From: Brachionus koreanus
Lineage: Eukaryota; Rotifera; Eurotatoria; Ploima; Brachionidae
Length of the DNA stretch: 52,610 nucleotides
Assembly (NCBI GenBank): GCA_016987375.1
Contig: PJRA01000412.1
Location: forward strand, 1,240,200-1,292,809
Direction of reading: 5' to 3'
The notes beneath the pieces were generated by a model that saw only the letters and a program-made list of their open reading frames with translations, did no database searches and was not told the origin of the DNA. The translations under genes were made by a program, and so were the position numbers. Shown piece by piece: positions 1 to 11,900 of the stretch. The first letter of the stretch is position 1. Each line of letters opens with the position of its first letter.

Positions 1-413
1 AAAAAAAAATCTTTTAAATTTATTGATAGTCTTAATAATCTTTAAAATTATTCTATAAGATAAATCAAAGGTTGGTTGTAACTTTGAGTCTAAGTTTCGA
101 ACAAATTTTTTTTATTTAAAAAATAAGATTTAAGTAAAAGCAATAGAATTAAGCTTTTAAACACAATTTTAGTTAACATTAAAAAAAATTTGAAAAAAAC
201 AGACTGCAAAAATTTCCAAAGGGTTTGGGTATTTTGATGTATTTTTTAATTGAATTTATTAACTAGAAATATATATTTAATTAACTAGTTTACTTGTAAA
301 TAGGTAAAAATATGAATTATATAAATCTTTTTGCTTTTTTATTTTTTAGCTAAAAAATATTCTTTAATTTAAACGATTTATTATTATAAAACTAATTTAA
401 ATTTAAATTTTAG
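1..413. other. AT-rich sequence, probable intron before the first exon
   Basis: No coding sequence or RNA gene is visible. The stretch ends in a poly-pyrimidine/AT tract and a TAG acceptor at 411-413, directly before an exon that starts in mid-domain, so at least its right part is probably intron of the methyltransferase gene whose 5' exons lie outside the window. Confidence 0.5.
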
Positions 414-1428
414 ATCTAGCCTATTTGACGCTGTAATTTCAATCGGTGTTATTCATCATATAAGTACAGTCAAACGAAGAATAAAAGCTGTTCAAGAATT
501 GGCAAGAATTTTAAAGCCTGGTGGAAAAATAATGATTTGTGTTTGGGCCATGGAACAGCGACTGAGAAAATTTAAAAGTCAGGATGTTCTTGTTCCCATG
601 CTGAATCTAAATTCATCTAATAAAAAATCTAGATTGAATGTTAATTTGAGAAGAGATCTTAGCAATAATTCTGCAGCAAATAGTGAGGATTCAAATGATG
701 AAACATTTCCACAGAGGTTTAATCGTACTCTTAGTTTAAATAGTCAAAAAACTGATTTAGTCCAATTTGAAGAGAATGAAAACATCGAGAAAAAAACAAA
801 TAATACAGAAAAGCTTATGTTGGATGAGAATTCATTGAAAAAAACAAATTTTGTAGATACTTTAAAAAAATTATTTTCTCAAAAAGTATTGACAAAAGAT
901 GTAGATGATCAATTACCTGAAAAAAATTCAACTTCAACAAATCCCGTATTCTCTAAAGCTAAATCTCTTATAGAGGAATCGAATTCGATCGAAAATTATA
1001 AAAAAATAATTGATGAACATAAAGATCTTTTGCCCAAAAACTTCACCATACGAAAATTTCCGGATAGTAGTTGTAAGAACACATTTTGTGATTCAGAAGA
1101 ACAAGTAGATCAAAAATCAAAATCAGAATTATCATTAAGTATATCTTCGTTGTCTGCTTCTTCAGCATCACCTGTAAATCAATGCTCACCGGCTAATAAT
1201 AATCCAATATATAATTTTAGTCAATCACAAAATAATAATTATTCTTTGAAACGAGTTGATGACGAAACTACTGAAGATGGAGATAACTATCAAAACAAAA
1301 GATTTTATCATGTTTTTCAAAAAAATGAGCTAGATAATTTGATCAGAGAGTTTTGTCCTGAGCTTGTAATTTACGAATCTTATTATGATCATGGAAATTG
1401 GAGCATTTGTGCCAGAAAAGAAAAATAA
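414..1428 (+). CDS. TRMT9B: TRMT9B/ALKBH8-family tRNA methyltransferase, 3'-terminal exon (5' partial)
   Basis: This is the last exon of a class I SAM-dependent methyltransferase of the TRM9 family, which modifies wobble uridines in tRNA. After the acceptor at 411-413 the frame reads SSLFDAVISIGVIHHISTVK, then RRIKAVQELARILKPGG and ICVWAMEQ, the end of the Rossmann domain including the family's IGVIHH motif. About 220 low-complexity residues rich in Ser, Asn and Lys follow, and the exon closes with RFYHVFQKNELDNLIREF and DHGNWSICARK, the conserved TRM9 C-terminal strand (YYHVF...DHGNW). That long insert is typical of TRMT9B (KIAA1456) and absent from the ALKBH8 methyltransferase domain, which has RRM and AlkB domains upstream; those exons would lie outside the window, so ALKBH8 is not excluded. 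The SAM-binding glycine loop is also off-window. Stop is TAA at 1426-1428. Confidence 0.82.
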
Positions 1429-2245
1429 TTTTAAAAATTGTCTCTACCTCTTAAGTCCTCTAAAAATTTTATCAAAATTTATTTTGTTTTTAAGACATAT
1501 CGAATCTTTACAGCTAAAAAAATAAATGAAAAAAATTCAAACTCTTCAATGTATTATTTATTTAAATAGATTCTGAATATTAAATTTATTTTGTATTTAA
1601 AAAAAAAAAACAATTAAATGTGTATTTACAAAAATTTTAACATTTAAATATAATTTTTTCAAAAAAGCTATTAAAAACCATAAAAAATTTTTTTTTACTA
1701 GCAATTTTTAGTTTTTCAAATATTTTTATAAGTAACTATTTTATTAGAAATTTTGTTAATACTAAAATTTTTACCTATAACCTAGTAACATATGAAAGAG
1801 TAATATATGGAAGAGATTCCGATGCGAATAGAAGATGTGTGAAGCAGATTCTAAACTTAGTAAAATTATCGCCCAAAAAAATTCAAAAAGATCATTTTCT
1901 TATATGAATATAGGCATAAAGGTTACCCTAATTTAATTTAAATTTTATTTGCATTTTTATCTATTTTTAATCTAATCAAAAATCAAAATGAAAATTATTT
2001 TATACTTAAGTTATTATTTCGAAAAAGCCTTTTGGATAATGAGAATAATAAAGCACACGTGTTTTTACAATTTTAATAACCAGTATTTAAATAAATACAA
2101 TTACTAGCTATTAAATTAATTTCAGTTTTCATATTTGTTTTTGTATTCATTTATGTAACTTTTAATTAAAAAATAACAAATTCAATTTTTTTCATTAACT
2201 TTTAACTTAAATTTACAATTCAAAATTTTTTTATTTGAAATTTTA
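1429..2245. other. Intergenic, no gene seen
   Basis: AT-rich spacer after the methyltransferase stop. A slightly less AT-rich patch at about 1790-1910 has no sustained open frame and resembles nothing I recognise. No RNA gene is visible. Confidence 0.5.
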
Positions 2246-2470
2246 GTTAGGCAAGCAGAGGATCGAGGGTGGAAAAATCTTCAAAATATCTCTGCAATTT
2301 GGGGCACATGTTTAAATCCCTTTATTAAAAAAAAAAGGGGGACCGGTTTCCACTGGGTAATAGTTGCAGTGTAGATGATCAACTCGATGTAGTAACCTCT
2401 GTGTCAGATCGGAGATGTTGCTCATAAAGGTACTTGACAAGGGGATGAGCGTCTGCCCATTATACAGTAG
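2246..2470 (+). repeat. GC-elevated island, possible tail of an RTE-like LINE
   Basis: This 225-bp patch is clearly less AT-rich than its surroundings. Its plus-strand reading begins VRQAEDRGWKNLQNISAIWG, which resembles the extreme C-terminus of RTE-type reverse transcriptases (a conserved DR-x-W ending). After that the frame closes and a structured-looking non-coding part follows (2338-2470). I infer a decayed retroelement 3' end; a SINE or an unknown non-coding RNA is also possible. No RNA polymerase III A/B boxes were recognised. Confidence 0.3.
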
Positions 2471-3399
2471 GAATGAGGTCAATTATTTAATAAAATTACC
2501 AATTATTAAGATTTTACATATGAAAACTAATCAGCATTTAATTAAACAGAAATATATTATTTTTAACATTTTGAGACTTATCCATAATAAATGATACTTT
2601 TCATTAAAAAAATCCAAGATAATTTTATACCAAGGACTGAAATTTTTTATCTTTGACACTTTTTAATTTAGCAATAATTTTTGTCAATATAAAGGGAAAA
2701 TTTTTGAATATTATGACTTTAAAATGTTTAATTCAGTGAGCCTTCTCGAAAATCAATACATTCTTTTATTTTTTTATTAAAATTGTGTAAAAAAATTTGT
2801 GGTATGCGAACTAAGTTTCTCTTAAAAAAAAAAAAATACTTATTTAAAAGGCTTTTAGTTTAATAATTTCTAATTATTTCTAAATTTTTATTAAAGAAGT
2901 TCAACTTTATAAAATTGATTTTCTTTGAATTCTTTGAATATTTAAGTTTTTTATCTTTTTTATACGTAAAAATTTGTTTTAATTTTTAAGGTACCAATAA
3001 TTAAATTTTATATTTAATCTAAAATAATAAGATTGTAAATTAAATTTAATACTTTTATTAAAATTTAAAATAAAATATTGATTTTTTATTTTGCATATTT
3101 AAAAAAATAAACAAATTTACATTAAAAAATTAAAAATTTTTATTCAAAAAATTAAAATTGACGGTGTTTTAAGAAATTTCTTATCCAAGATTCTGCCTTC
3201 TCCTCTCTCTCTAAATTATATTTTATTTAAAAAAGAAATTGCTTTTCTATTATTAAATATTCAACCTACGAGAACTTGAACAGATCTGAAATTTCTATAG
3301 AAAACTTAAGATAAGAAATTTGTGAATTTGATGATTATGTCATCATTTAAATTTACAAGAGTAAGAAAAAAATTTTTTAAATTCAATGATCGGTTTATG
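2471..3399. other. Intergenic sequence upstream of DNAJC22
   Basis: AT-rich DNA without a gene. The frame is open upstream of the DNAJC22 start as far as an ATG at 3322, but those 26 extra codons do not resemble the family N-terminus. No promoter element can be named with confidence. Confidence 0.45.
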
Positions 3400-4576
3400 A
3401 TGACTAAATCAATCAAAACAGCTTATTTGATTTGGCTTTTTGGTGGCTTATTCGGTCTGCATCATTTTTATTTAAGAAGAGATAAACAAGGTTTTATATA
3501 TCTAATTACATTAGGAGGATTTTTAATTGGATTTCTCAGAGATATTTATCGTTTGCCTAACTATGTAAAAGAAGCAAATCAGGATAAAATTTTTATGGAA
3601 AATCTTAAATTGCAACAAGAACAACTTAAATCTCCTCTTTTTATGACATCTCGTTTCATTAGCTCAATAGTTGTAGGATCTCTTTATGGATATATTACAA
3701 TAAATTGTTTATCAATTTCAGTTATCGAATCATTGAATTATAATCGCTCGGAAATATTTTTTAGATTTTTGAGCCCTTTGATTGTCGCAGTAATAGTTTA
3801 CCTGATCGGAACCGAAGGCCCCATAACTTGCACGTTCGAATGGCCTCTTATAGGTTCATATTTATCACTAGCATTTGATTCAATTAAACAATCAACTTCA
3901 ATTTTCAATGCATCCATTTTTGCTGCTCTTCTCCTCAATTGGAATCTAAAATGGGATTTAGATTATTTCGAAAGGATAAAAAAAAGAAAATTGATAAGTC
4001 GAATTTTATATATTGGATTTGGAATTGCTATTTTTTCTGGTCTAATGGGTTTTTTTATCTGGAACAATGCCACTTTAGAATATAAAGGTGAAAAAGTGAC
4101 TCTTAGCGAGTATTTTGAAAAACTTTACAATACTGAAGAAATGAAAAAAGTACGCGAAGTTTTAAAAATGTTGTGGGATTTTTACCAAGCACATGGTCTC
4201 AGAAGGCTTATCAATCATTTTTATTACGGCTACGATCCTGAAGCAATAGCTCATGCCTACAATGTAATTTGGACAAATAATTTTAGGAAAAAAAATAATT
4301 TTTGGTTAATTTGAAAAGGTTTTAGAGCTAAATGAGCGTTCAACTCAGCAAGACATAGATCAACGCTGTAGAATGTTGTCGAGGAAATGGCATCCCGATA
4401 AATTTAAAGTTGTTTAATAACGGTTTTATTTAGATGAATTAATCTGACTTTTGTTAAAGGATGCAGAGAAAAAAGTTAATGCAGAGAGAATTTTTATGGA
4501 TGTTCAGCAATCCTGTAATACTTTATCAGAACATAGAAGAAGCAAAATTGATCAGAATAAAAAATCTGAAATTTAA
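3400..4576 (+). CDS. DNAJC22: DnaJ homolog subfamily C member 22 (TM2 + J domain membrane protein)
   Basis: Complete gene with exons 3400-4263, 4319-4408 and 4460-4576, giving 356 residues against about 341 in human. The start MTKSIKTAYLIWLFGG at 3400 (or the adjacent ATG at 3397) matches the family N-terminus; the in-frame ATG at 3322 adds non-conserved residues. Residues 4-60 form the TM2 domain (GGLFGLHHFYLRRDKQGF, LGGFLIGFLRD), followed by several hydrophobic membrane segments. The J domain is C-terminal, unlike in most DnaJ proteins, and is split by two short introns of 55 and 51 nt. The second exon reads VLELNERSTQQDIDQ and ends with the HPD motif in KWHPDKFK, needed to stimulate Hsp70 ATPase. 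The last exon ends in a helix rich in Lys and Glu. The protein is an integral membrane co-chaperone; the Drosophila orthologue Wurst acts in airway endocytosis. An AATAAA lies 14 nt after the stop. Confidence 0.93.
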
Positions 4577-5276
4577 GTTTTCATTTCAAAATAAATAAAA
4601 AAAAATTATCTTTTAATTTTTAATTTAATTCAAAATCAATACTTAATTAAATGAGAAAAAAATTGTAAATATTTTGTTTTATGTTTTATAGGGTTTGTTA
4701 AATTTAAAAAATAAGCCAGCAAATTTTATAAAAGCATCAAAATTTAGTTTTCAAATTTCTTTTTAAAAACTCGAAACTTTGTCTAATAATTTTATTTTAT
4801 AGCCAAATAGAATATATTTATAATTTATATTCAAGTTTCAATTTACAATAAGTTAAAACCAAGTCTATAATGATTTAATTTTAAAACATCTTAGTTTGCT
4901 TTTAAGGAAAACTAACTCTTTATAGTAAAACACTATAAAGAATTAATTTTGAGCTAAGATTAAAAATTAACTAATTTTAAAGTTTATAGAACATGAAGAG
5001 CAAAATATTCTCTTTTTTTCTAACTTGGTTCGAAATTTAAAGAAGAGCCATAAAATTTTTTCTTATTCCTTTTATTTACATCCTGCACAAATTAGGAATA
5101 AAAAAACATGCACTATATGATTTTTAGCTTAATATTTAAACTTTGTATTTTTAAGATATTGGAATAACCTTTTAAACTAAAACCATCAAAAGACTGTTAG
5201 CACGTTTTTTAAAACTGTCTTGATTCCACCTTCGATAACACAAAGTTCCAATTTATTAAATTAAAAATTTAAGTAC
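4577..5276. other. Intergenic between DNAJC22 and SLC26, with a small hairpin
   Basis: No gene is seen. A perfect 9-bp inverted repeat (arms 4918-4926 and 4932-4940, 5-nt loop) could form a stem-loop, but such stems occur by chance in AT-rich DNA. Confidence 0.45.
4590..4599 (+). promoter_or_regulatory. Candidate poly(A) signals of DNAJC22
   Basis: Two overlapping AATAAA hexamers at 4590-4595 and 4594-4599 lie just after the DNAJC22 stop. In DNA this AT-rich the hexamer is common by chance, so placement is the only support. Confidence 0.35.
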
Positions 5277-5402
5277 ATGAATATTAGAAAAAAAGTTCCG
5301 TGCAAAGCGGTAAACATAAAACAACTTTGGACAAATAATTTATATTTACATAATTTGTATTTAAAATTTTTCCTACTTTTAGAATTATTAAGCTTGTGCT
5401 CA

Positions 5403-8400
5403 ATGAGACGTGACTGTCAAGATAGCAGAGATTTCTCTAGCTCGAAATCTAGTCAAGCAGTTTTTTTAGTCGAATCTCTCAAACAAAACAATTGTTCAGC
5501 TTGTTCGGAAATCACATTTAAAAATTATAATTTTGAAAATCCTAAAGATAAATCTCCTTTAAGAAAAAAATTTAAAAGGTTCATCAATGTCAAAACCAAC
5601 CTTTATTGGAGAAACATTCAAAAAAGCTCTTTTTACAAGAATAAAATTCATGAATATTTTCCAATCTTAAAATGGTTACCAGCATATGATTTCAAAAATT
5701 TCTTAATCACTGATTTGATGTGTGGTTTGACCATTAGTGTAGTAAATATACCGCAAAGTTTAGCCTATGCTTTGTTGGCCAATTTAAAGCCCTTAACAGG
5801 ACTTTACATGTCCTTTTTTCCTGTTTTAATATACGCTTTGTTTGGAACATCAAAGCACTTGGTAATTTCATCAGTTGCTATTACAAGTATTCTAACGGGA
5901 GAAAGCGTAAACCGCATTGTGGAAGCGCAAAGCTTATCTTTGCTTTCATTTAATCGATCTGAAATGACTAGTAAAATGGAAGAAAAATTAAAGCATGACA
6001 TTGCTTTTAATCTTACTGTTTTGGTTGGAATATTTCAAATTTTATTTGGTTTTTTTGGCTTAGGTGGGCTAACATCATTTTTTAGTGATACTTTTATAAG
6101 CGGTTATACTTGTGGCAGTGCAGTTCATGTAATTGCCAGTCAATTGAAAGATTTACTCGGATTTAAGAACATCTCTGGATTTAGAGGAAATTTTAAGATT
6201 CCAAGATTATTTTTTGCGATACTTTCACAATTGGCTTCTTTAAATGAAGCCACATTAATTTGTTCAATTAGTTGCTTGATTATCTTAGCATTATTCAAAG
6301 AAGTGTTAAATCCATTTTTCAAAAAACGCTTTTTAATAGAATTTCCATCTGAGCTTTTAATAGTAATTAAAATTAGCTTCAAAATTTTATCAAAAAATTT
6401 GTATATTTATTTCAAGATTGTATTAATGACCTCAATATCATATATTTTGGATTTTAATAGTCATTATAGTGTAGACATATTGCAAAATATACCAACGGGT
6501 TTTCTAGCTCCCAAATTTGATCTGAATTTTTCTCTAATTTGTCAGCTAATTCTTTGCTTGATGCTTTGAATTAGCGGATGGATGCTTTTTTCTTATCCAT
6601 AATAGCCATGTCATTTAACTTATCTCTTGCTGCTTTGTTCTCTCGTAGAAATAACTACAAAATCAATCCTCGCCAAGTAAGCAAATTAATTTTATTTTTT
6701 TTAAAATTAAATTTTTATTTTTAAAATGCATTAAATAACTAATTTAATTAGAATAATTCTTAATTAATACAGTACTATTTAATACAAACTTGTACGCCTT
6801 TGGTTAATCTCTTTTTCCTTTCTTCTTCCTCAACTCTTCCAGCGCTTTTCCCAAAAAACGTAAGGAAAAGAAAAGAAACTTTTTGGAGAGAAAAAAAGAA
6901 GAAAAATCAAATTAAATTAAATAAAACTTTTCAAAGTCAAGTCAAAAGACTTGACTTTGAAAATAAAACTTTATTATAAGACTTTAAAACGACTTTTTTT
7001 TTGACTTTTGCACAAGCCTGGTCAAAGCTTCATTCCACTAACATAAACACTTTTTTAGAGATTTTTGAGATTTTTTTTTAAGAATTAGAAACATCAGAAA
7101 TATCCAAGTAATTTAAAAAAAAATTTCGAATAAAATATTTTTGAAGCTTTAGTCATTGTCTTATCCGATAATTTTGAATAAAGGAAAAATTTCATTTTTC
7201 AACTTATTATAAATGCAGCTCATTATAAATTATAGGTAAAAGTTAATATAAACTTTAATTTTTAGAGAAATGTGTTGAAATATTATATTTAAATTTAAAT
7301 TTTTTTCGAATTAATTTAACTTTAAATCTAAAGTATCATCTTGAATTTCTAAGCACAAATTCTATCATTAAAAATTAGCAATAAATTCGTTTTTATTGAA
7401 TAAAGGAGTTATATGCAATTGGCTTGACAAATTTTTTATGTTCTGCATTTTCATGTTTTCCAACAACAGCTTCTTTGTCAAGATCAAGTTTACTTGAAAG
7501 CATGGGAGGTCATTCTCAAGTAATAATATTTTTGATTATTTTAAAAGATATAGTTAAAAACTAATTTAAATAATCTTTAATTAAGCTAGCATCAGTATTT
7601 AGCTCGGTGATTGTTTTTGCTGTAATTGTTTGGTTAGCACCTTTGTTGAGAACCCTTCCAATTTTATGTTTAGCATGTATTAGTATAATAGCGCTTAAAG
7701 GTTTAATTTTTCAAATAAAAGACTTTAATAAATATTGGAAAATAAATCATTATGAAGCGGTAAATTTAATATTTAAATATTTTTCTTTTTATAAGTTTTT
7801 TTTTAGCTAATATGGATGATAACATTTTTGTCAACAGTTATAGTTGAAATAAATTTCGGCTTGTTCATTGGAATCACAACTTCGATAGTAGCTATTGTTC
7901 TGAGGGATATTTTTTCACCAATTATTGATTTAGGGGCAGAATTCAGTGAATCAAATTATAAAATAAATGAACTTTGTCAGCCTGAATGCGAGAATAAAAT
8001 TGAAATTCAAATGGCAAATGGTATCTTGCAAAATAACAGAGTTCGCATATTTAAAATAAAACACTCCATTTATTTTGCTGTTTCTAATAAATTCCAAAAT
8101 AATTTGTATAAAATGTATGGTTTTCAGCCACGTTTAGAAACTAATCCAAAAAAAAAAACTTCAATAAGTGATGTAGGAACATTTGAAATCAAAAAAGAGA
8201 AACGTTATCCTGATATTATTCTGGATTTTTCCAGTGTAAACTATGTAGATACAAATGGAATAATAACTATTAAACATATTATAGATGATTACAAGGTTTT
8301 TGATATTGAAGTGTTCATTTGTAAAGCTCAACAGAACTTTATAAATATGTTGGTAAAAATGAATCTTTGGCAGAAGTATGAATCTCAAATTTTTGTGACC

Positions 8401-8463
8401 ATTGAGGAAGCAATTAGATTTTCGCACCAAAAAAATTCATCAAAAGTATATTTTTTAATATAA
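5403..8463 (+). CDS. SLC26: SLC26-family (SulP) anion transporter with STAS domain; one frame break
   Basis: A membrane anion exchanger or channel of the SulP family. Exons: 5403-6362 (an upstream in-frame ATG lies at 5277), 6417 to about 6551, about 6581-6676, 7406-7519, 7586-7759 and 7807-8463. Signatures include PQSLAYALLANLKPLTGLY with FFPVLIYALFGTSKH (sulfate transporter signature), PTGFLAPKFD, ELYAIGLTNF with CFPTTASLSRSSLLES and GGHSQ, then FQIKDFNKYWKINHYEA and LSTVIVEINFGLFIGI. The last exon carries the STAS domain with the conserved strand PDIILDFSSVNYVDTNG. The exons meet in phase except between 6551 and 6581, where the reading frame shifts while homology continues (DAFFLSIIAMSFNLSLAAL). 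The terminal VYFLI may be read-through of a GTATAT donor at 8446. The N-terminal start is uncertain, and the subfamily and substrate cannot be assigned from sequence. Confidence 0.85.
6540..6581 (+). other. Frame discontinuity in SLC26 with a 21-nt tandem near-duplication
   Basis: Upstream the frame reads NFSLICQLI and then meets TGA at 6567. Downstream the conserved DAFFLS resumes in another frame at 6581. Between them the pattern AATT-8 nt-GATGCTTT occurs twice, 21 nt apart. A 34-nt intron with GT at 6541 and AG at 6574 exists on paper but joins the wrong phase. A sequencing or assembly indel or a recent lesion fits better. Confidence 0.6.
6928..6963. repeat. Perfect 16-bp inverted repeat in a SLC26 intron
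   Basis: Arms 6928-6943 and 6948-6963 are exact reverse complements with a 4-nt AAAA loop. The hairpin sits in the gene's longest intron (6677-7405, 729 nt). No ORF or recognised small RNA gene is associated. Confidence 0.8.
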
Positions 8464-8929
8464 TAATTATCATATCTTATTTAAAAGATTTGATTTTTTT
8501 TTATATGAATTTTTTCTTTAATTCAAAATCTAATGAAAAACTGAATTGTAAAATTGATCAATTTTTTTTTATTTTTTTTTAATTAGTGATTTTTTTTAAT
8601 AAAACAATATTCTTCTATTAAAATTTTGTTCAAATTTTATCCTAAGCTAAGCTTAAATTTAATTAATAAATGAATAAATAGAAACTAATGAATGAAACTC
8701 ACATTTTTTTCAAGCATTAAAAGCAGAATTTAGTGGAAGATATGTTGAAGCTCTTTAGATTTTCAAAAAAATGTGAATAACTAAAAAAAAAATTACTTAA
8801 AAAATTCTCAATAAAATTTATTTTTTTAAAATAACTGAAAGAAAAAATTTAGATTCAAAAAATAAAAGTATACTATGGCATTAAACATTTGATAAAAAAA
8901 AGTAAAAAAAAAAATTGATTAATAAAAAT
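8464..8929. other. Convergent intergenic region between SLC26 and C2CD3
   Basis: A gene-free stretch of 466 bp between two converging stop codons. It holds an AATAAA on the plus strand at 8598-8603 (135 nt after the SLC26 stop) and one on the minus strand at 8822-8817 (about 108 nt after the C2CD3 stop). These are plausible poly(A) signals and nothing else is recognised. Confidence 0.45.
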
Positions 8930-11900
8930 CTAATTAAATTTTGAATAAAAAATTTTGTTAATTCGACTTAAGTTCTGCTTAAGTAAACTTTTATTTTGAG
9001 ACAATAAAGTTGTTGATTTAATTCTATTCTTTAATTTTTGTTCAGTTTTATCACATTCTTGTTCACTATCATCTTCATCATTTTCTTGTTTTTCTTTAAT
9101 CTAAATTTTGTAAAAAATAAAAAAGTAAATTTTTTTTTTAAACAGTGACAAATTTAGCCTACATTTACATAATTATAATGAAGTTGCTTCATTGTTTTTT
9201 CTAAATCTTCTCTTGGTAAAAAATAATTTGGAATTTTTGAATTTAAATCTTCGTCTATGGTCTCTGTTTCATTTTCACTTTTTATTTGTTCAAATTGAAA
9301 ATTTTCCTCTTCTTTTTTCTCCAGTTCCTCTACTAAATCACTTTTTTCATTTTCAACTTTGTCTGAAATCTTATTCAATTCTTCAGGAATTATAACAGTT
9401 AAGTTTTCTTCTTCAGCTTCATTTGAATCGTTTTCATGATTTGAATTATGATCAAAATTTTCCTCAACAAAAATCGATTTATTGCAATCAATTTCATTAA
9501 TATCTTCATTTTCAAATTTTTCATCTTCAATCTCCACTTGATTACAGTCTATTATATTCTCCACAATATCATAAGTTTCTATCTCGGGCGATTTCAAATT
9601 TTTCTGTCTAGATGGAATTATTTCATAACTAGCATTTAGATTACATGTTTGATCTAAATCTGTGTCATTTGAATTCTCATCAATCTGATCCGACTTCGAT
9701 TTTTCCTCAATTTCATCATTATGAATCTATAGTTTAGAAAAATTAAAGTGAAAAAAAAATTTTTTTTTCTAAATACTGGACATGATGGTGGCAAATTTTC
9801 AATTTTATCTGATTCATAGTTAATAATTTCATACTGAGCAGATTTTCCATCACTTGATTCAGCCCAGAAAGAGTCAAGTAAATTTCTAATCGGTTCAAAT
9901 TTGACCATTTCAGTTTGATTTACATCGTTTTCTTTTATTTCATATTTATTTTCTTCTTCTACATTTAGCTTATCATTTTTAACTTTCTGATCATCTTTGG
10001 CTATATTAGCTTGAACAGAGGCTTCACTGGCTTGTTTTAAATCAGCACTAATATTTTCATTTTTTATTACTAACTTTTGCTTAAGCATTTGATTCAATTG
10101 GTCTAACTCACTCAATTTCTCCAACAAACCAATTTTTAGATCTTTTTTATCTTGCATTATTTCCTCTATGTTTTCATTTCTTTTAGAATGGACTGATACA
10201 GATCTAAAGCTTGTCAAAGACTGAGTGGACTGAACTGATTGAGAACGATTGTCAAAAGATGAAGCCGATGTTGATTCGTACTTCGAGATGTAAAGAGAGG
10301 ACTTTTTTTCGTCTTGAAAACGATTTTTTTTACGCTTTAAATAAGCTTCTTTTATTTCAAATAGATTTTCTTGCGGAAGAATATTTATTTTAAGTTGGCC
10401 TTGGCTATTACCAACCGAATCCTGAATGTTGTACCAACCACTTAAGTGAGAAAGACCACACATTAAAGGTTTGAGATCTACTGATACACAACCCAAAAGT
10501 TTGTTTAGACCGTTTGGCTCTGGATTTTTGTGCCATACTTTTAAAACAAAATATTTTAACTCATCAATGAAAAAGTCTGAGTCTAAGATTGCTAATGATT
10601 GGAAATTCCAAATAGGAGAATTTGATTGTGAATAAATTTTTGTTTCAATAATTTCTGACATGTTCTCAACATTTGTGTTAAATGAAACAAAAGCATCAGG
10701 TTCGAAACACCTAGTTGATTTTTCCTCATATACTTTTGGCAAATGAATAGCTTTTTCAATTTCTATCAAACATTTGACCATGCTCTTGGGACCAGATTGA
10801 TTTTTTTTAACCTCTACTGCTTCTACTACATTTTCAATAGGATCTGTTTTTAAGCATATTTCCTGATGATTATTTAATTGTTTTGGTCTTTCATCTTCAG
10901 AAATATTTTCTTTAACATCAAAGTCACTAGACGGCTTCCAACCGATTTCTTTGCTTTTATTTAAAACTTTTACAAAGTCATCTGCTTTTACAAATCGAAT
11001 TATGAGCTCAAGATTTCCTATTTCTTGTTTTTCTGGCTCTAATACTGATCTAATAGGCATCCAACCTCGTACTCCTATTCTATTTTCTAACAAAGCTTCC
11101 AAATTAACTGTACACGTGCCAAGCAAAATGTCAGATGAATTCTAAATTATTTTTTCTTTAAATTTGAATAATTATTTTCTAAAATAAATTACCTTTACAT
11201 AAGAATCAGAATTTCTGGACCATAATTCAAAAATTATTTGACCAAGTTCAATTTGTTCAGCTAAACTTAATGTTTTCTTTGATGAACAATCATATTTAGA
11301 GAGTAATGGACAATTAATGTCAAAGTAATCAAAAAAATCTAATGAGTATCCATTTGGCGAACATGCTATTACTCTTGTTTGTCTATAGTCCTTTAAAAGA
11401 CAATAATAAAGATATTGAATCAAGATTTAAAATTAAAAAAAACATTCAATAAAAATATTAATACAGTAAGAGTATCTTTCAAATTTGTTACAGGTATTCA
11501 TCGAATAATTTGATAAATCTTAAGTAATAGTTGGTTTGAAAAAAAAATCTTATTTTGTTGTGTCCTCTATCATCCAAAATTTTTTATGTTAAATTTTTAA
11601 ATTTACTTTTTTTATAAAATTTTTCCAAAAAAAATTATTTTAAAATCAAACTAACCAAATTTCATATACAATATATTTAACTCTAAAAATGTGTTAGTAA
11701 GTTTATTATAAAAAATTCAAATTTAAAATAAAATTTTATTTAGAGAGCAAAACTTTTAATTATGAGATCAAATTAAGTCAATAGTTAAGTTTGATTAATT
11801 TTTCACCTTAATTAAGAAATGACTTCTGATAAAAAAGTCTAAAAAGATTGCATTGAATTTTTAAAATTTGATTGACATATCACAAGTTATTTTTAATTTA

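Noticed and set aside
5804..6382. Minus-strand frames at 5804-6001 and 6140-6382
   Set aside because: They are antisense shadows of the SLC26 coding exon and have no recognisable motif.
6541..6574. 34-nt GT-AG micro-intron in SLC26
   Set aside because: It leaves one base before the junction and resumes in a phase that leads to a stop, so it does not restore DAFFLS.
8161..8430. 89-codon minus-strand frame
   Set aside because: It lies opposite the STAS domain, which is strongly supported on the plus strand.
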